From Symbiodinium natans (taxonomy: Eukaryota; Sar; Dinophyceae; Suessiales; Symbiodiniaceae): a stretch of 64,000 nt of DNA. A program made the translations under genes and the position numbers. The notes beneath the pieces were generated by a model that saw only the letters and a list, made by a program, of their open reading frames with translations, ran no database searches and was not told the DNA's origin. Every line of letters begins with the position of its first letter. Positions within the stretch are counted from its first letter, which is position 1. The stretch lies in the NCBI GenBank assembly GCA_905221605.1, contig CAJNDS010002855.1:62001-126000 (forward strand). The letters are read 5' to 3'. Of the stretch, positions 21,375-31,695 are shown piece by piece.

Positions 21375-21965
21375 GACAAGACCTCGCAATGAAACTGGAA
21401 CATCCACTTCGTCTGAAGCTGAATGAAAAAGCTTATGGCTGAACGCTGCCGCATGTCCCAACCCCACCCCCCCCATCTTCTCTTTGAAGACATAGCTTCC
21501 AGTCTCTCGTCAGCCTGGGCTGGCCGTGCTTCGTGGATGAAGCAAGTTGGATGATTTCTTTCGGTCTCGGGTCTGATGGCTTTAGCCATGTTGTGGTCAA
21601 CGTTTCGTGTGCGGACATGGCACACAGTAGCCCTTCCGGAAAGCTCGCATCGAGCCGGTTTCTCGGACACGGCATGCCAGGCTAGAGTCCAGAGGTTATA
21701 GTGTCAGAGGGCCCAAATGAAGCATGCGCTCATGTCACCTCAGTGCCAGAGCCTGGAATCTCACCCCTGATGTCTCGCACTGCCCCGGACACTCAGACCC
21801 CGAACTCATCTTGCCTCTTGCTGCGCTGTCCGCGCCAGGGCTTCGGCCTCGTCTGCTCGGCGCCGTGCCTTAAATAGTCCACGGCTCTGTTCGCCGTCAC
21901 GGCGCTCGTTATGCTCTGGCATCTTGTGTTTAGGGAATGTTCTTCTTGGGCAGACTCGTTCTGGA
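21375..21965. other. Longest telomere-free spacer of the left half, gene content unclear
   Basis: About 590 bases without telomere-type units. Minus-strand frames of 111 and 80 codons overlap in different phases at 21335-21675. The first ends in translated telomere repeat. Composition is mixed with no low complexity, so this could be a remnant of a gene or of a longer element. I recognise no domain. Confidence 0.3.
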
Positions 21966-22021
21966 GTGGTCGAACCCGAAACCCTAAGCCCTAAATCCTG
22001 AACCCTACACCCTGCAGCCTA

Positions 22022-22420
22022 GACCTTGTACCCTAAACCCTAGGGTTTAGGGTTTAGGGTTTTGGGTTTAGGGTTTAGGGCTTGGGGTTTAGGGGTTGGG
22101 GTTTAGGGTTTGGGTTTAGGGTATAGGGTTTCGGATTTCGGGCTTCAGGTTTAGGGTGGTTATGCTAACTAGGTGGGCTGGCGCCATCCGGAGCTCCTCG
22201 GCAGTTCCTCGATCTTGGAGCACCTGCAAGAAGAGCTAAACCCTGAACCCTCAACCCTCAACCCTTAACCCTCAACCCTAAACCCTAAACCCGAAACCGC
22301 AAACCCTGAACCCTAAACCCTAAACCCTAAACCCTAAACCCTAAACCCTAACCCCAAACCCTAAACCCCAAACCCCAAAACCCTGAACCCCTGAACCCCT
22401 GAACCCTAGACCCAACCCGT
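22022..22420. repeat. Opposed junction and flanking telomere-type tracts
   Basis: CCCTAAACCCTAGGGTTTAGGG at 22030 onward is a C-rich to G-rich palindrome. G-rich units continue to 22160. A C-rich tract with CCCTCAA, CCCTGAA and CCCTAAA units fills 22236-22420. Confidence 0.88.
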
Positions 22421-22601
22421 CCTTTCGCCCGAATGTGAGTTGGGATTGATGGCTTTGACGGGTTGGGGGTTGAGGGTTGAGGGTTGAGGGCTGAAGGCTC
22501 AGGGTGCAGGGTTGAGGAGTTGAGGGTTGAAATTCCGAAGCAATTTGTTTAGGGTTTGATCGGGTGTTTAGGGTTGCAGTGAAAGGACTGTACGATAGTA
22601 A

Positions 22602-22605
22602 AGCG

Positions 22606-22661
<56 letters not shown>

Positions 22662-22664
22662 CGA
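22602..22664 (+). repeat. GA microsatellite
   Basis: Some 25 GA units with a few GCGA interruptions. It keeps a frame open on each strand (Arg-Glu or Leu-Ser), which explains the 207-codon minus-strand frame at 22341-22964; that frame is not taken as a gene. Confidence 0.95.
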
Positions 22665-22961
22665 AAGACGGGCCCTAAGCCATAAAACGCTGCTGAAACT
22701 ATCATACTTTTTGGTGGCCGCAGGACCCAGGTCACTGGGCTTCAGCTGGAGGTTAGAGGGGGGGAAAGCAGGCTGGTAGGGCTTGGGGTTTTTAGGGTTT
22801 AGGGTTGAGGGGAGGGTTGAGGGTTGAGGGTTTAGGTTTACCTCCCATCCGCATGCTGAACACCCCTGAACCCCATCAAAACAGGCGACTTGATTAGAGA
22901 TCTCTACCTCTATAGCGCATTTTGCCGATAAGCTTGTCGCACCCAAGGCCGCAAAGACATG

Positions 22962-23049
22962 CAAGTCTGCTTATAACCTACTTGGGGACTTGGAGGGCTT
23001 CGAAGTACAGTTAGAATTATTGGGGTTCTAAGTGCCCTGAACTTCCAAG
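22962..23049. mobile_element. Dispersed element B, copy 6 (left end missing)
   Basis: AAGTCTGCTTATAACC, TACTTGGGGACTTGG, AGGGCTTCGAAGTACAGTTA, GTGCCCTGAACTTCCAAG follow the B4 order. The left terminal repeat is absent. Confidence 0.8.
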
Positions 23050-24610
23050 CAATGGTGGCAAAAAACGTCGATGCTCTTGGGCCCCTGCGTCCATGAGGAC
23101 GGAGATCTTCTCCCCCTGAGGTTTGCGGTGGAGAGGGTGGAGGACTAGGCTTGAAGGAGCTTCTGCCCTGTTACTTAGGGCATGCCCGAAAAAGGAACCG
23201 CACTTTAGACAAGCGACCATATAGCGCCATGAGTAACCCTAAACCCTAACCCCTCAACAAAGCTGCGGTGGCCCTAGAAGGCTCGAGTAGCCAGCTTCTA
23301 GGGCATGTGTTCCTGCAAGAGAAGCCTGCGTCGGTGCTTTGCCTGAGTTTAGGGTTTAGGGTTTAGGGTTTAGGGTTTAGGGTTTAGGGTTTAGGGGAAG
23401 GAAACCACATACACTGTTTCAAGGGTATAGGGTTTATTTAGCAGAACAAATGAACTACGGCAACTTTGTTTCAGCTTGAGGATGCTCCCCCTTATACTGG
23501 CAGTCCTTCATAAGGATTATAATAAGGGGGGGGGGTTACTCTAATCCCGATTAAGGACTGCTAGTGTAAGGGGGAACATCCCAATTCAAGCTCCTCAGCA
23601 GCCATCCAGCTTATGACAAGCCCCCGCATCCTTATCACCCAAAATCGCACACGGTACCCCATACTGTCATGGCTTCAGGGCCTGCAAAGATCTTGGAGGC
23701 CCGGCTGTTGAGGACTTCTAACCCTAAACCCTAAACCCTGAACTTAAACAAGATACTTGGAAACCAGGCCTCAAACCCCTGAACCCTGAACCCTAAACCC
23801 CAAACGGCACTTAACAATGAACTCGTAAGCCCTATGCAAGTTCCCAAGAATTGTGCAATGAGCGCGGTCTCGGGTGGCAGTCCGTGCGGCGCATCCCAGC
23901 CAAATAGCTTTAAGGGTGTAGGGTTTAGGGGTTGAGGGGTTTGCGGTTTAGGACCCAAATAATACGTAGAATTCATGCAGGATCTCCGGGAGATAGCTAT
24001 ACTTGCTTCTTACCTCATGTGGGGTACTAACCAAAACCCTAAAGCCTCATCTTAAACCCTACTTCGAGCAAGGTCAGCCTGAACCCTACCTTCAGCAACC
24101 AAAAGCCCAAGAAAAGGGGGTTCTACTTTAAAACCCGATTCCGGAAACCAAAGCCGGGCTCTGTAGGGCCGAAACAAAGCCGACGGTTTTTGTACGAGCT
24201 TTCCAACTGGTAGTTACGGGTTGTGTATGTCATATTTTGTAAGACCCCGGTTCTGTTAGTCAAAACCAGGTTTTTGACAACATCTTCCGGAAACCCCGGT
24301 TTTTTTTTTTTTTTTTTGGGGGGGGGGGGGGGGTCCTGACTCACTTTGGTCACCCGACGCAGACCCTAAACCCCTGGCCCCAACCCCTTTAATCTTAGTG
24401 GATCTGCACGCGGAACCGGATTGAGAAAAACAAAAACCTTTCACCAAAACTAAACCCTAAAGAACCAAGCAAGGAATGCCGGACCTCGAAGAGATCTTCA
24501 GCCTCCAGAACCGACATGCCAGCGTCCTGCTTTTGTCTAGGGGCGACAGTGCAGCCCCTTGTTCAGGGATAGGGTTTAGGGCTTTGGGTTTAGGGTTAAG
24601 GGTTCAGGGT
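23050..24610. other. Spacers, short tracts and a T-to-G homopolymer switch
   Basis: A TTTAGGG tract lies at 23345-23395. Short tracts lie at 23719-23740 and 23918-23950. A run of T (24300-24317) changes directly into a run of G (24318-24333). The spacers 23050-23220 and 24120-24300 carry no recognisable gene. Confidence 0.55.
23473..23592. mobile_element. Dispersed element D, copy 2, MITE-like
   Basis: About 120 bases with inverted ends AGCTTGAGGATG and CATCCCAATTCAAGCT, then CTCCCCCTTATACTGGCAGT on the left matched by its near complement on the right. A poly-G run sits in the centre. Confidence 0.9.
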
Positions 24611-25136
24611 TCAAATGAACACTGTTAAGTCAAAAACTATGACGCTTTGATGTATAAGTGAAATATTCCCTTTTAATACTTGTAGAAACAAGGGCAATAA
24701 AAAATCATGCCGGTAATAACCAGTGGTAGTAAGGTCACATAACCAGTGGCAGTAAGGTCACAATCATGATAACAGTACAAATACGTCGAATGCTACTAAT
24801 TTCTTGCGAATCGCAAACTATCTCAGGCACCGGCCAAAAAGATCATTACAGTGAACCTCTCTCTCTCTCTCTCTCTCTCTTAAAATACACACACACACAC
24901 GTTATGTAGTGTGTATGAAAAATAACGATATTCATAAACCCAAACCCGAAACCCTTCAAGTAACCTTCGAAACCCATACATCTGACTGTAAGACCTTTGT
25001 CCATGCGAGTTCGGGAGCTAGAGTTTAGGTTTTAGGGCTTAGGGTTTAGGGTTTCGCATCCACCCTGTCTGCTCTCCTATTACAGCAGCGGTGATGACTT
25101 ATGAGGTGCCCACATTGCGGATTCACGGGCTCGGGG
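24611..25136. other. AT-richer spacer with tandem duplication and microsatellites
   Basis: This stretch is visibly richer in A and T than its surroundings. It contains a 23-base tandem duplication (24717-24762), a CT microsatellite (24858-24880) and a CA microsatellite (24888-24900). Nearly no telomere-type units occur between 24620 and 24930. No gene recognised. Confidence 0.55.
24717..24762. repeat. 23-base tandem duplication
   Basis: TAACCAGTGG.AGTAAGGTCACA occurs twice back to back with a single T/C difference. Confidence 0.93.
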
Positions 25137-25195
25137 TTTAGGGTTTAGGGTTTAGGGTTTGGGGTTTAGGGTTTAGGGTTTAGGGTTTAGGGGTA
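25137..25195 (+). repeat. TTTAGGG tract
   Basis: Eight units, one of them TTTGGGG. Confidence 0.9.
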
Positions 25196-26060
25196 GATGT
25201 TGAGGGGCCCGTTTTTGCTCCGCAGACTCCATGTCACGAGGGTTTCGTAGTTGAAACAAATCCGTGTGCCGGCGTTGCTGTTGCCAAGAAGGCTTGTTCA
25301 CGACAGCTCTTCAGTTCCTAAACCCTAAACCCTAAACCCTAAACCCTTTTCGATATAAAGGCCCAGAAGAGCAGGGATAGGGGCAACCGACTGGTTATCC
25401 TCTTTATAGGGTTTAGGGTTTAGGGTCTTAGAGCATCGCGCATCATGTCCTTGGGAGTTTGAAACAACTACTTCAGGTTCTTCTTAACTCATACCGCCCA
25501 AAGAAGAAGGAATCCCCCTAAGCACACGCACAGGGATGCCACATTGCGGAAGCCTCCACTGACGCCGGCGGTCATATCTAGACCAAAATCCTGTCCCCCC
25601 AGCCAGGGTACCAATTCCCTACTGCAAGAAAGAGTGAGACACTCCGAGATATCACGCCATTGGGTTATAGCTCTAATGGTCATGGTAACCAGGATGCGGC
25701 TGGACGCAACTAAAGCCTTTGCTGGCCTATTTAAGCCTCCATGTCCACTAAACTTAGAATCCCCGGCAACCTAGGAAGTGTAGGGTTTAGGGTTTACTGT
25801 TTAGGTTAGGGTTTAAGGCAGGACTGAATCGAGATCCTCCGTCAAGGAGCGGCCAAACCTGGGACCAGGCAAGACCTACTGCGGTGAACGTGGTTTGCAG
25901 GCTGGTCTGGAGAAAGCTACGCCTAGTTGCTGAGTTGCCTGGGCCAAAACAGGTTAGCCTTTCAATTTGGGTAGGACTCTATACGCCCCAAAAGGTAATC
26001 TTTGCCTACTCAGCTACTGAGCTACGAAGCACATATAAGGCGTATCCTGGTATGAAGGGA
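25196..26060. other. Spacer-rich segment, two small tracts
   Basis: Small tracts lie at 25319-25347 (C-rich) and 25408-25426 (G-rich). From 25430 to 25775 and 25820 to 26060 the sequence is of ordinary complexity. Frames of 63-76 codons at 25544-25774 and 25884-26075 show no recognisable domain; the second runs into element A1. Confidence 0.4.
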
Positions 26061-26213
26061 CTTGGCTGCACTTAGGAGGTAGCTATAAATTACATTTTTA
26101 GCTGCCTTATTAAGAAACCAAAAAAACCCAAAAAGGCTAAAGATCTAAAGTTATAGCAAAGTTCCACAAAGTTTAACTAAGGAGGAGTATGTTTAGCGCA
26201 AGGCACCACAAAG
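26061..26213 (+). mobile_element. Dispersed element A, copy 1 (longest)
   Basis: Starts CTTGGCTGCACTTAGGAGGT and continues through TAGCTGCCTTATTAAGAAACC, AAAAAGGCTAAAGATCTAAA, GTTCCACAAAG, TTTAACTAAGGAGGAGTATG to a second CACCACAAAG. It has no terminal inverted repeat and no A tail. A 27-base flank, 26037-26063, recurs at 26216-26242 with 23 matches, as expected of a long target duplication. Confidence 0.88.
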
Positions 26214-26329
26214 GTAAAGCGCATCCTGGCATCAAGGGACTTCTACCTTGAAGAAGGCCCTCATCCTGAGCTTCGCTTCAAGCTTCAAGGCCTCCGTGCC
26301 CTTGACCACCCCTAAACCTCATACCCGAC

Positions 26330-26419
26330 TAGGGTTTAGGGTTTAGGGTTTAGGGTTTAGGGTTTAGGGTTTAGGGTTTAGGGTTTAGGGTTTAGGGTTT
26401 AGGGTTTAGGGTTTAGGGT
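26330..26419 (+). repeat. TTTAGGG tract
   Basis: Thirteen perfect consecutive units with sharp edges on both sides. Confidence 0.96.
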
Positions 26420-28262
26420 TCCTTCAAGCTCTTCGGCCCTAAGCCCTCCCAAAGACCTCCCGAAGCCTGCCCCCCAAACCCTAAGACATATATGCCCTAA
26501 ACCCTAAACCCTAAACCCTAAACCCTAAGATCCGTGAACCCCAAGACCCTAAAACTGTGGGTAGATGAAGTCCAAAGCAGGGCCAAGCCACGATTCCAGC
26601 TGCTTTGGGGCTTTCCTGGGCTGATATCGAGCTTTGGGGCTTCGAGGGCTTTGAGGAATTCAGGGGTTGTTAGGGTGTAGCTCCCTAAACCCTAAACCCT
26701 AAACCCTAAACCCTGAACCCTAAACCCTGAACCCTCAATTAAAAATATAATCATGGTTGTGATGGCGACCATGATGCATGATGATGAGCCTGGGAGGAGG
26801 AGGAGGAGGACAACGATGATCGATGAGGCAACAACTTGTTGTTTAGGGCCTCGGCTTTGTGTGTTGCTGCCGTATACTCCCTACTCAATCGTGCTTGGGC
26901 CTCCCTGAGAAGGGAGCATCTTACAGTCAAGGCTTCGAGGGTTTCAGGGCTGAGGGTGTTTAGAATCCTTTTTTTTTGGGGGGGGGGGGGGGGGACCTGG
27001 ACCTAGAAGCCTTGAACCCTACTACCCTGAAGCCCTGAATTGGCTTAGGGTTGGGGGGCCGGCTGGACTCCCCAAAGCCTTGAAACCTATCATCACCATG
27101 ATCACTGTCATCACCGCCATCAACACCATGATGAATTACTATTCGAAATAGAGTAAACTCAGCAAGGACACAATGGTACGAGCAGCCAGACAAGAAATGA
27201 CAAACCCTAAACCCTAACCAACCCAAGCAACCCCAAACAACCCCAAGCAACCCCAAGCAAACCCAAGCAACCCTAAACCCTAAACCCTAAAGCCCTGAAA
27301 ATGGTGCTGCCAAGCTGCACTTTTGTGAAACCGCACCCAACGGATGAGACCGAGGTACGCAGCTTTCTCGCCTCTTCGGCTTCCTCAGGTTGTGCTTTTG
27401 TTGGGGGGGGAGGGGTGGGGTTGGGGGGGGGGGGGGCGGGGGGGGCGGCTTTGGGCTTAGGGTTTAGGGTTTAGGGTTGAGTACCGTAAGGGTCAATGTG
27501 ATTGTTATACAGAGTGTACCCAAAGTCCCTGGAAGGAAGCACTTCAAGGCCCAAATCTTCCCTACTTAGGTTTAGGCGCTCGTCATCCACGGTTACAGGG
27601 CTCATGTGCTTTGGTCGTCAAGCAGGGGTGACCACGTAGCTTGGACCCTGCAACTGGGGTCACAAGCTGGCAAACACGCCTATAGCTTGGTTGCTACAAA
27701 GCACTAAAGCATACCACAGCCACTGAAACTGTAGATAGCGGACGTATTACTTGAAATCTGTTTACTGTACTCATTCTGAAAAACCACAGGGTTCCTGAAC
27801 TGGTTCTTTGGTTCCGAAAATCGGGGGTACCCGTAGGGGTGCCCACCATAAAGATTACAGTATTCTGGGGTATGTTACCCCAAGTATGAGAAATATCTAA
27901 TTAAGCACCCTAAGCTCCGAATCCTACACTCTAGACTCATTTAGTCCTAAACCCTGAACCCTAAACCCTAAACCCTGAACTCATTATGGGTTGTTAGGGT
28001 CCCTGCGTATCTGGGCTTCGGCAGTGGCAGTGCCGGGGCCCACACGTGTCAGAAGCAAGACCAGGGCAGGGTTTAGGGTTTAGGGTTCAGGGTTCAGGGT
28101 TCAGGTTTAGGTTTTAGGGTTTCGGGTCTAGCGCTTAGGGATTAGGGTTCAGCTTACAGCGGGATCTGTGCACGTAAGGGCAGTTCACGCCCAACAAGCT
28201 TGCCAGGCTGCGGCAGTTTGGTGGAGCAACAAGAAGCTTCAACACGAGACCTCAACCCTCAA
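26420..28262. other. Spacers with several short tracts and homopolymers
   Basis: C-rich tracts lie at 26494-26530, 26685-26740 and 27263-27290 (with an AAGCAACCCC array before it). A T run turns into a G run at 26970-26994, and G-rich runs lie at 27402-27448. The stretch 27480-27930 is 450 bases of ordinary sequence with no gene I recognise. G-rich degenerate units lie at 28068-28150. Confidence 0.5.
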
Positions 28263-28330
28263 CTCTCAACCCTCAACCCTCAACCCTAAACCCCAAATCC
28301 TAAACCCTAAACCCTAAACGAGACCACGTT
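28263..28330 (-). repeat. CCCTCAA/CCCTAAA tract
   Basis: Starts as CCCTCAA units and ends as CCCTAAA. Element C3 begins a few bases downstream. Confidence 0.88.
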
Positions 28331-28344
28331 GTTCGCCGGGCCTG

Positions 28345-28452
28345 CAGAAGATGGTTAGGAATAAAAGGGGTGCCCTTTGGGTTGGCAGGGGCTTCTAAGG
28401 GGACCAGAGCCCTAAACAAAGGGAATCCGGGCCTGCGCTGGGTACTAGTAGC
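28345..28452. mobile_element. Dispersed element C, copy 3
   Basis: GTTAGGAATAAAAGGGGTGCC is the A-rich left part, then GGCAGGGGCTTCTAAGGGGACC, AGCCCTAAACAAAGGGAATC, GGGCCTG, GGGTACTAG. Tracts lie on both sides. Confidence 0.78.
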
Positions 28453-28600
28453 CCTAAACCCTAAACCACACACCCTAAACCCTAAACCCTAAACCCTAAA
28501 CCCTAAACCCTAAACCCTAAACCCTAAACCCTAAACCCTAAACCCTAAACCCTATAAACCCTAAACCCCGTACACTAAACCCTAAACCCTAAACTCTAAA
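28453..28600 (-). repeat. CCCTAAA tract
   Basis: About 19 units, mostly perfect, with CCCTATAAA and CCCGTACA interruptions near the right end. Confidence 0.93.
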
Positions 28601-28730
28601 CTCAATGAGAGGCCTAAGTATGGTTTGCACCAAAATGCCGCGAGGATTCATTGACCACGAGGACACCATTGCGCCACGCCGTGGCAAAGTAGTCACGCCT
28701 AAGGGTTTAGGGCTTAGGGCTTAGGGTTTA

Positions 28731-28842
28731 GACCCAGGAGTAACCTAGAAAAAAAAAGGGCACCCTTTTGCATTCAAGGGGATTACAAGGGAACCCCAGC
28801 CCTAAAAATAGGAAACCAGGGCCTAAAGCGGGTCCTAGGACC
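28731..28842. mobile_element. Dispersed element C, copy 4
   Basis: GACCCAGGAGTAACC, a run of A, GGGCACCCTTTTGC, TTCAAGGGGATTACAAGGG, AACCCCAGCCCTAAAAATAGG, AACCAGGGCCTA, GGGTCCTAGGACC. This is the most complete C copy. A TTTAGGG tract ends exactly at its left end. Confidence 0.82.
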
Positions 28843-29290
28843 AGTGTCGCAATTCGAGATAGCATTTAGGATTTAGGGTTTAGGGGTTTAGGGCTTAGGG
28901 TTTTAGGGCACGAAAGGTAGAAGTGCGTACTCGACCCCTAAACCTTAAGCCTCCTACGACGAACCCGAAGCCCAAATCCTACAACCCAAAACCCAAGCCC
29001 AATAAAAACCCAAACCCTGAACCCCTAAACACCTTATGACAATAGCCCCCAAGCCCTAAACCGAAAACCTAACTCTAAACTTGGCAGGTGCATGTTTTGA
29101 AGACCACAAGATAGGGGGGTTTAGAGTTGGGGTTAAGAGTTAAGAGTTAAGGGTTGGGGGAGTTGGAGTTTATGGCTCAGGGTTGAGTGGCGGAAGCAAT
29201 GAAGTTGGTGGGGTAGCTAGGCTGGTTAGGGCAAGATGATCAGGAAACTGGAAATCACTACCTAATACGTCCAAAAGAACACCCCCACCC
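28843..29290. other. Spacer with degenerate telomere-type units
   Basis: G-rich units lie at 28863-28910 and 29120-29195 and C-rich bits at 28935-29070. No gene recognised. Confidence 0.5.
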
Positions 29291-29302
29291 ATTTTCGTAC
29301 TA

Positions 29303-29476
29303 TGTATATATATATATGTGTGCATAAAATGTATATATATATATACTTATTTAATTGTTTTTATTTATTCATATATATATATGTATATATGGAAATATAT
29401 ATATATATATATACATGTGCATATATATATATATACAAAAATACATATGTATATATATATATATAGAGAGAGAGAG
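29303..29476. repeat. AT microsatellite cluster ending in GA units
   Basis: Several TA arrays of 8-20 bases separated by short AT-rich linkers, then AGAGAGAGAGAGGGAGAGAGA. Comparable arrays lie at 40.53, 42.81, 50.67, 50.92 and 54.20 kb. Confidence 0.95.
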
Positions 29477-29940
29477 GGAGAGAGATAGTTGTAATCCACG
29501 CACACTGACCCCTGACCCCTGAACCCTAAACCCTAAACCCGAAACTCTACCCCCCCCCCCCCCCTAAATCCTTACCCCCCCCCCCCCCCCCCCCAACATA
29601 AACACCGAGGCAGCCGAGGCCCTGAAGTTTCGCCGGCGAAGAACCGGTCCCCTAAAACTAACTGTTGCTTCGTAGGGAATGGGTGAATGAGGTACCCTAA
29701 ACCCTAAACCCAAAACTTGCCCAAAACCCTAAACCCTAAACCCTAGATAATCCCTTCAAGGGTATACATAGGCCCCTAATCCCCCTCATTCCCTGCTAGC
29801 CTCTGAGAATCCTCTAAGGTCCCCGGCTCTCTGGCCGCCTCCAGCAGAAGGGACTTCTGCTGCCGAGACGAACACTCGATGAGCGACTCAGTGTCCTCAG
29901 TTCATGGGCGCAGGAGAGGATACAGGGTTTAGGACTTGGG
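29477..29940. other. Poly-C runs, short tracts and spacer
   Basis: Poly-C runs lie at 29550-29563 and 29575-29594. C-rich tracts lie at 29526-29545 and 29694-29745. The spacer 29750-29920 shows no gene. Confidence 0.55.
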
Positions 29941-30028
29941 GGTTTAGGGTTTAGGGTTTAGGGTTTAGGGTTTAGGGTTTAGGGTTTAGGGTTTAGGGTT
30001 TGGAGGATACAGGGTTTAGGACTTGGGG
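29916..30028 (+). repeat. TTTAGGG tract between perfect 26-base direct repeats
   Basis: GAGGATACAGGGTTTAGGAC plus TTGGGG occurs at 29916-29941 and again, without a mismatch, at 30003-30028. The 61 bases between are TTTAGGG units. See findings. Confidence 0.93.
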
Positions 30029-30060
30029 TTGAGGGTTTAGGGTTTCTGGTTTAGGACAAC

Positions 30061-30399
30061 GTGATAGGTCCCGTCTCAGCTGGTCTTGATGAGCAAACTC
30101 GCGGCCCAGCTGCAAGCTACATCATCCAATGCAACAAGGGGAACGTGCTTCCCAGCATGCGGCCGCTGTTGAACCCAATTACAACTCTCTTTTTTGGCGC
30201 AGTGCATTCTGCTTGCTCTTTCACCTGGATCTTCAATGCACTTGTTTCCATGAAAATAAGCTTTGCCCTGCTTAACAAATACATACACAACATATGCAGC
30301 ACATATGCGCGCGCCAAGCATGTGTGCATGAATATTCAACGAAAGATGCATACACACAGATATGTATACAAACATAGACATGGGGGTTTACGACCCTGA
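30061..30399 (+). other. Open frame of 112 codons, doubtful
   Basis: A telomere-free stretch with frames of 112 codons on + and 101 and 70 codons on -. The + frame has a hydrophobic patch near residues 43-65 and a Lys/His/Arg-rich C-terminus, which ends inside hairpin element H1. I recognise no family. Overlapping frames on the opposite strand and the lack of any supporting signal make it more likely chance than gene. Confidence 0.15.
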
Positions 30400-30449
30400 T
30401 AATCAGGACCCCAAAAAGGTGCCCCCTGACTATCGTAAACCCCCATATG
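30379..30449. mobile_element. Dispersed palindromic element H, copy 1
   Basis: CATGGGGGTTTACGACCCTG at the left and its near complement ending TATCGTAAACCCCCATATG at the right form a 70-base foldback with a short AT/GA-rich centre. Confidence 0.8.
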
Positions 30450-30580
30450 AAGTAGGGCTTATGTTGCTGTTACTGGTGAGTGTATATAAGGTTCCTTTTC
30501 AATATTGGTCAGTGTATCTACTTGGTGTCCTGTTGGGGATAACCCTAAACCCTAAACCCTAGACCCTACTTCATATACAC
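30443..30580. mobile_element. Second inverted pair next to H1, containing telomere-type units
   Basis: CATATGAAGTAGGGCTT near 30444 is matched inversely by ACCCTACTTCATATA near 30565-30580. The enclosed 110 bases end in AACCCTAAACCCTAAACCCT, a C-rich insert lying next to the right arm. Confidence 0.65.
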
Positions 30581-31031
30581 ATTGGTTCAGATCCCGGTGT
30601 GGCTTAAACAAGACTGCGTAGACACACGGACAGCTTTCCAACCCCAGCAGTTCGAGAGCGAGCTCGAGCCGCGGTTTGGGGTTTCGGGTTTGGGGTTTGG
30701 GGTTTAGGGTTTAGGGTTGTTTAGGTTTAGGGTTTAGGGTGCCCTACGTGATATTCTGAACACTAAAAGGAAGCCAACATCGTACGACTGCTTCTACTAG
30801 TCGTGGTTTTGGGGAAATATCATGATTCTTGTTGCTTTGTCGCCTATAAGCAGGCCTAGGCCATAAAGAAGGACAGGGTACCTTGTGTTCTAGGAGAACG
30901 TTCACGGGTTCAGGGTTCATCGGGCTTAGGGTCCCTAAAACCCTAAACCGCGCTGAATCTGCAACCAGGTATCGAGAGGCAGGTCCTCGAGGATCTTGGT
31001 TACCCGGGCAAGGAACGCCTCATCCTGTTCA
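30581..31031. other. Spacer with one G-rich degenerate tract
   Basis: TTTGGGG/TTTAGGG units lie at 30674-30740. The stretch 30750-31030 is of ordinary complexity, without recognisable gene. Confidence 0.5.
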
Positions 31032-31166
31032 GGTTTAGGGTTTAGGGTTTAGGGTTTAGGGTTTAGGGTTTAGGGTTTAGGGTTTAGGGTTTAGGGTTTA
31101 GGGTTTAGGGTTTAGGGTTTAGGGTTTAGGGTTTAGGGTTTAGGGTTTAGGGTTTAGGGTTTAGGG
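31032..31166 (+). repeat. TTTAGGG tract, 19 perfect units
   Basis: One of the purest tracts in the window, with no variant unit and sharp boundaries, so probably young. Confidence 0.97.
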
Positions 31167-31340
31167 CCGGTGGGGTGGCACACTTTGGGCATGGGGACAC
31201 ATCCAAAGTGGTCAAGATCATGGCCTAGTTCTGTCAGGATGACCATACCATGAACCCTGGTCCCTCAAGGAAAGGCACACCAGCTGCTATTGCCATTACT
31301 ACGGCTGCTGCTGCTACTCCTCCTCCTGCTCCTCCTCCTC

Positions 31341-31535
31341 CTAAACCCTAAACCCTAAACCCTAAACCCTGAACCCTAAACCCTAAACCCTAAACCCTAA
31401 ACCCGAAACCCTAAACCCTAAACCCTAAACCCTAAACCCTAAACCCTAAACTCCCTAAACCCTAAACCCTAAACTCCCTAAACCCTAAACCCTAAACCCA
31501 AAACCCTAAACCCTAAACCCTAGACCCGACATCCT
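31341..31535 (-). repeat. Long CCCTAAA tract
   Basis: About 27 units with a few variants (CCCTGAA, CCCGAAA, and a repeated AAACTCCCTAAACCC block), preceded by a GCTGCTGCT/CTCCTCCTC trinucleotide stretch at 31303-31341. Confidence 0.94.
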
Positions 31536-31636
31536 AGACCCGAAATCCTCCATGCTTGGGACAGCCGAGTGGCATCCTCCCTCTCCTCGGCAGCGCTGGC
31601 GACGTCGGAGGACCCCTGCGTGCATCATTGGGAAGT

Positions 31637-31695
<59 letters not shown>
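31637..31695 (+). repeat. Run of 59 consecutive G
   Basis: Uninterrupted G. Its true length is uncertain, because such runs are a known weak point of sequencing and assembly. It makes Gly or Pro frames on both strands (31556-31861) that are not genes. Confidence 0.95.

Noticed and set aside
22341-22964. 207-codon minus-strand frame with a long Leu-Ser run
   Set aside because: Built from a GA microsatellite plus degenerate telomere units that happen to lack stops; no conserved domain.
30061-30399. 112-codon frame as a membrane protein gene
   Set aside because: Comparable frames exist on the opposite strand, no family is recognised, and the 3' end lies inside a foldback element.
30575-30605. 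Possible tRNA T-arm (GGTTCAGATCC)
   Set aside because: The neighbouring bases do not pair as a T stem and no D arm or acceptor stem lies upstream.
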